Assembly (NCBI RefSeq): GCF_004104015.1
Contig: NZ_RYFV01000012.1
Span: forward strand, 20,329 to 84,328
Length of the DNA: 64,000 nt
Source: Actinomyces oricola
GTDB taxonomy: Bacteria > Actinomycetota > Actinomycetes > Actinomycetales > Actinomycetaceae
Direction: 5' to 3'
The notes under the pieces were generated by a model. That model saw only the letters and a program-made list of their open reading frames with translations, had not been told where the DNA came from and did not search any database. Shown piece by piece: positions 63,429 through 64,000 of the stretch. A program made the position numbers and the translations under genes. Position 1 is the first letter of the stretch, and every line of letters starts with the position of its first letter.

Positions 63429-63496
63429 CATTGCTGGCGTTAGCGGCATTGCTGGCGTTTGTCTCGACTGCTGGTGTTCGGGACAAACGCCAGCAG
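63429..63496. repeat. Centromere-like repeat C and palindrome
   Basis: The core GCGTTAGCGGCATT (63437-63450) is flanked by ATTGCTGGCGTT-type units. A second dyad CTGCTGG/CCAGCAG spans 63468-63496. The site lies in the promoter region of the DUF2786-parA operon, close to attR. Confidence 0.65.
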
Positions 63497-63556
63497 TAGT
63501 AGTAAAGCCGCAGCTGGACGTGCTCAACGGTGCAAATGAGGGCGCGCACAGCCCGC

Positions 63557-63598
63557 AACCCGGAGGTCGCAGGTTCGAATCCTGCCCCCGCCACGAGA
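63557..63598. other. attR (42-bp att core)
   Basis: This segment is identical to 41806-41847 and contains only the 3' part of the tRNA. The 5' part of the tRNA is absent, so this is the right junction of the element. Confidence 0.92.
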
Positions 63599-63602
63599 GC
63601 GG

Positions 63603-63632
63603 AGTCCCCGGCACCAGCAAGTGCCGGGGACT
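63603..63632. terminator. Hairpin downstream of attR
   Basis: A 12-bp stem (63603-63614 with 63621-63632) stands in the same position relative to the att core as the tRNA terminator at the left end. This supports common origin of the two flanks. Confidence 0.6.
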
Positions 63633-63873
63633 TCTGCGTTCCCGGCACGTACGGGGCGGGGGTCCATGAGCCATCAGCGGCACGGGTGGGCGCGAAGGCG
63701 TCAAGAGTCAGCCCGAAGAGCGACGCCATGATTGAGGGTTATAGGACAGAACGTGTTGTTTTAGGTGGCGTGTCGTGGGGTGTTAGTGGGGTCGTCCTGC
63801 CCAGCCTCGGCGGTTCCATAGGCCTTCTTCGGGGGTGGGGGTGGTGCCCCATCCGGTGGGGTGTGGGCTGGTG

Positions 63874-64000
63874 TGAGGTTCCCCCCGGACCGTAGAGGCA
63901 TCAGCTATAAGGAGTGGTGATGTCAGAGAAGCGGAAGAAGTACGACCGGGAGTTCCGTGAGGGAGCTGTCCGGATCGTTGAGGAGACGGGGAAGCCGATC
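63874..64000 (+). mobile_element. Left end of an IS3-family insertion sequence (cut by window edge)
   Basis: TGAGGTTCCCCCCGG at 63874 resembles the TGA...CCCC termini of IS3-family elements and lies 46 nt before a transposase OrfA start. The rest is outside the window. Confidence 0.55.
63920..64000 (+). CDS. IS3-family transposase OrfA, N-terminal fragment (cut by window edge)
   Basis: The ATG at 63920 has AAGGAGTGG upstream. The 27 residues visible (KKYDREFREGAVRIVEETGKP) match the start of the HTH_Tnp_1 domain of IS3 OrfA proteins. The frame continues past the window. Confidence 0.8.
   Translation, partial: MSEKRKKYDREFREGAVRIVEETGKPI

Larger units (their letters stand above)
41806..63598. 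mobile_element. Integrative and conjugative element in tRNA-fMet
   Basis: The element of about 21.8 kb is flanked by identical 42-bp repeats and carries all functions expected of an ICE: a tyrosine integrase, an excisionase-like HTH, a relaxase with MobC, a type IV secretion operon with VirB4- and VirD4-type ATPases, a peptidoglycan hydrolase, and replication and partition genes. No antibiotic resistance gene is seen. Two genes of unknown function (44810-45502 and 53249-53983) are the only clear cargo candidates. Confidence 0.9.
63388..63729 (-). pseudogene. Remnant of a second XRE-type regulator gene crossing attR
   Basis: The frame has only the tail of an XRE protein (LFGLTLDAFAP...APYVPGT, similar to the end of the regulator at the left end) and then reads through the att core as VAGAGFEPATSGL and on into the element. 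The HTH part is missing upstream of 63729. I take it as the left end of a former or neighbouring related element, cut by later rearrangement. Confidence 0.65.

Noticed and set aside
59768..63496. Repeats near the partition genes as a CRISPR array
   Set aside because: The units are few, irregular, in both orientations and partly coding, with no regular spacers and no cas genes.
41806..63598. Prophage
   Set aside because: No capsid, tail, terminase or lysis genes are present, while a full conjugation set is.

Overview
The window is GC-rich chromosomal DNA from an actinomycete. The mix of a split N-acetylglucosamine-type PTS, MalQ, an LAKTG-anchored surface protein, PepN, an M13 peptidase and a NudC/UvrD2/ThiF-like/Lon-like/DUF2342/PPA1309/UPF0182 block suggests an Actinomyces-like host. 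That last block has the gene content of the Mycobacterium tuberculosis Rv3193c-Rv3199c region.

Left part (1-41.5 kb) is core chromosome. It starts with a cut-off ABC ATPase, a CPBP protease, EttA and an Mrr-like membrane protein. Next comes a five-gene operon (DUF4418, DUF6273, two FtsX-like permeases, one ATPase) with a DtxR/IdeR-like iron box upstream. TesB, PTS enzyme I, a lone EIIB and MalQ follow. A second PTS locus (EIIA, EIIB, GntR regulator, divergent EIIC) carries two DasR-like operators, one before each transcription unit. Then come PepN, an LCP protein, the LAKTG protein, an M13 peptidase, RpiB, a Nei-type glycosylase, a cysteine desulfurase, the conserved NudC-UPF0182 block and an SDR oxidoreductase.

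Right part (41.8-63.6 kb) is an integrative and conjugative element of about 21.8 kb in the 3' end of an initiator tRNA-Met gene. It is bounded by identical 42-bp direct repeats (41806-41847 and 63557-63598). It holds an XRE regulator, an excisionase-like HTH, a replication-type HTH protein whose gene contains iterons and a 23-bp-arm hairpin, a type IV secretion operon (VirB2-, VirB8- and VirB6-like proteins, an SCO6880-like protein, a VirB4-type ATPase, VirD4), a DUF4913 protein, a relaxase and MobC, a candidate oriT, an uncharacterised MinD-like ATPase, a lysozyme-like/NlpC hydrolase, a tyrosine integrase, a ParA plus small-partner module with three repeated centromere-like sites, and a DUF2786 protein.

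Beyond the right att site lie the tail of a second, related XRE gene and the start of an IS3-family element, so this tRNA appears to be a repeated integration hotspot. The strangest sequence feature is inside the MinD-like gene. Its proline-rich linker is built from an exact inverted 54-bp copy of the VirB6-like gene joined to an exact inverted 93-bp copy of the integrase gene.
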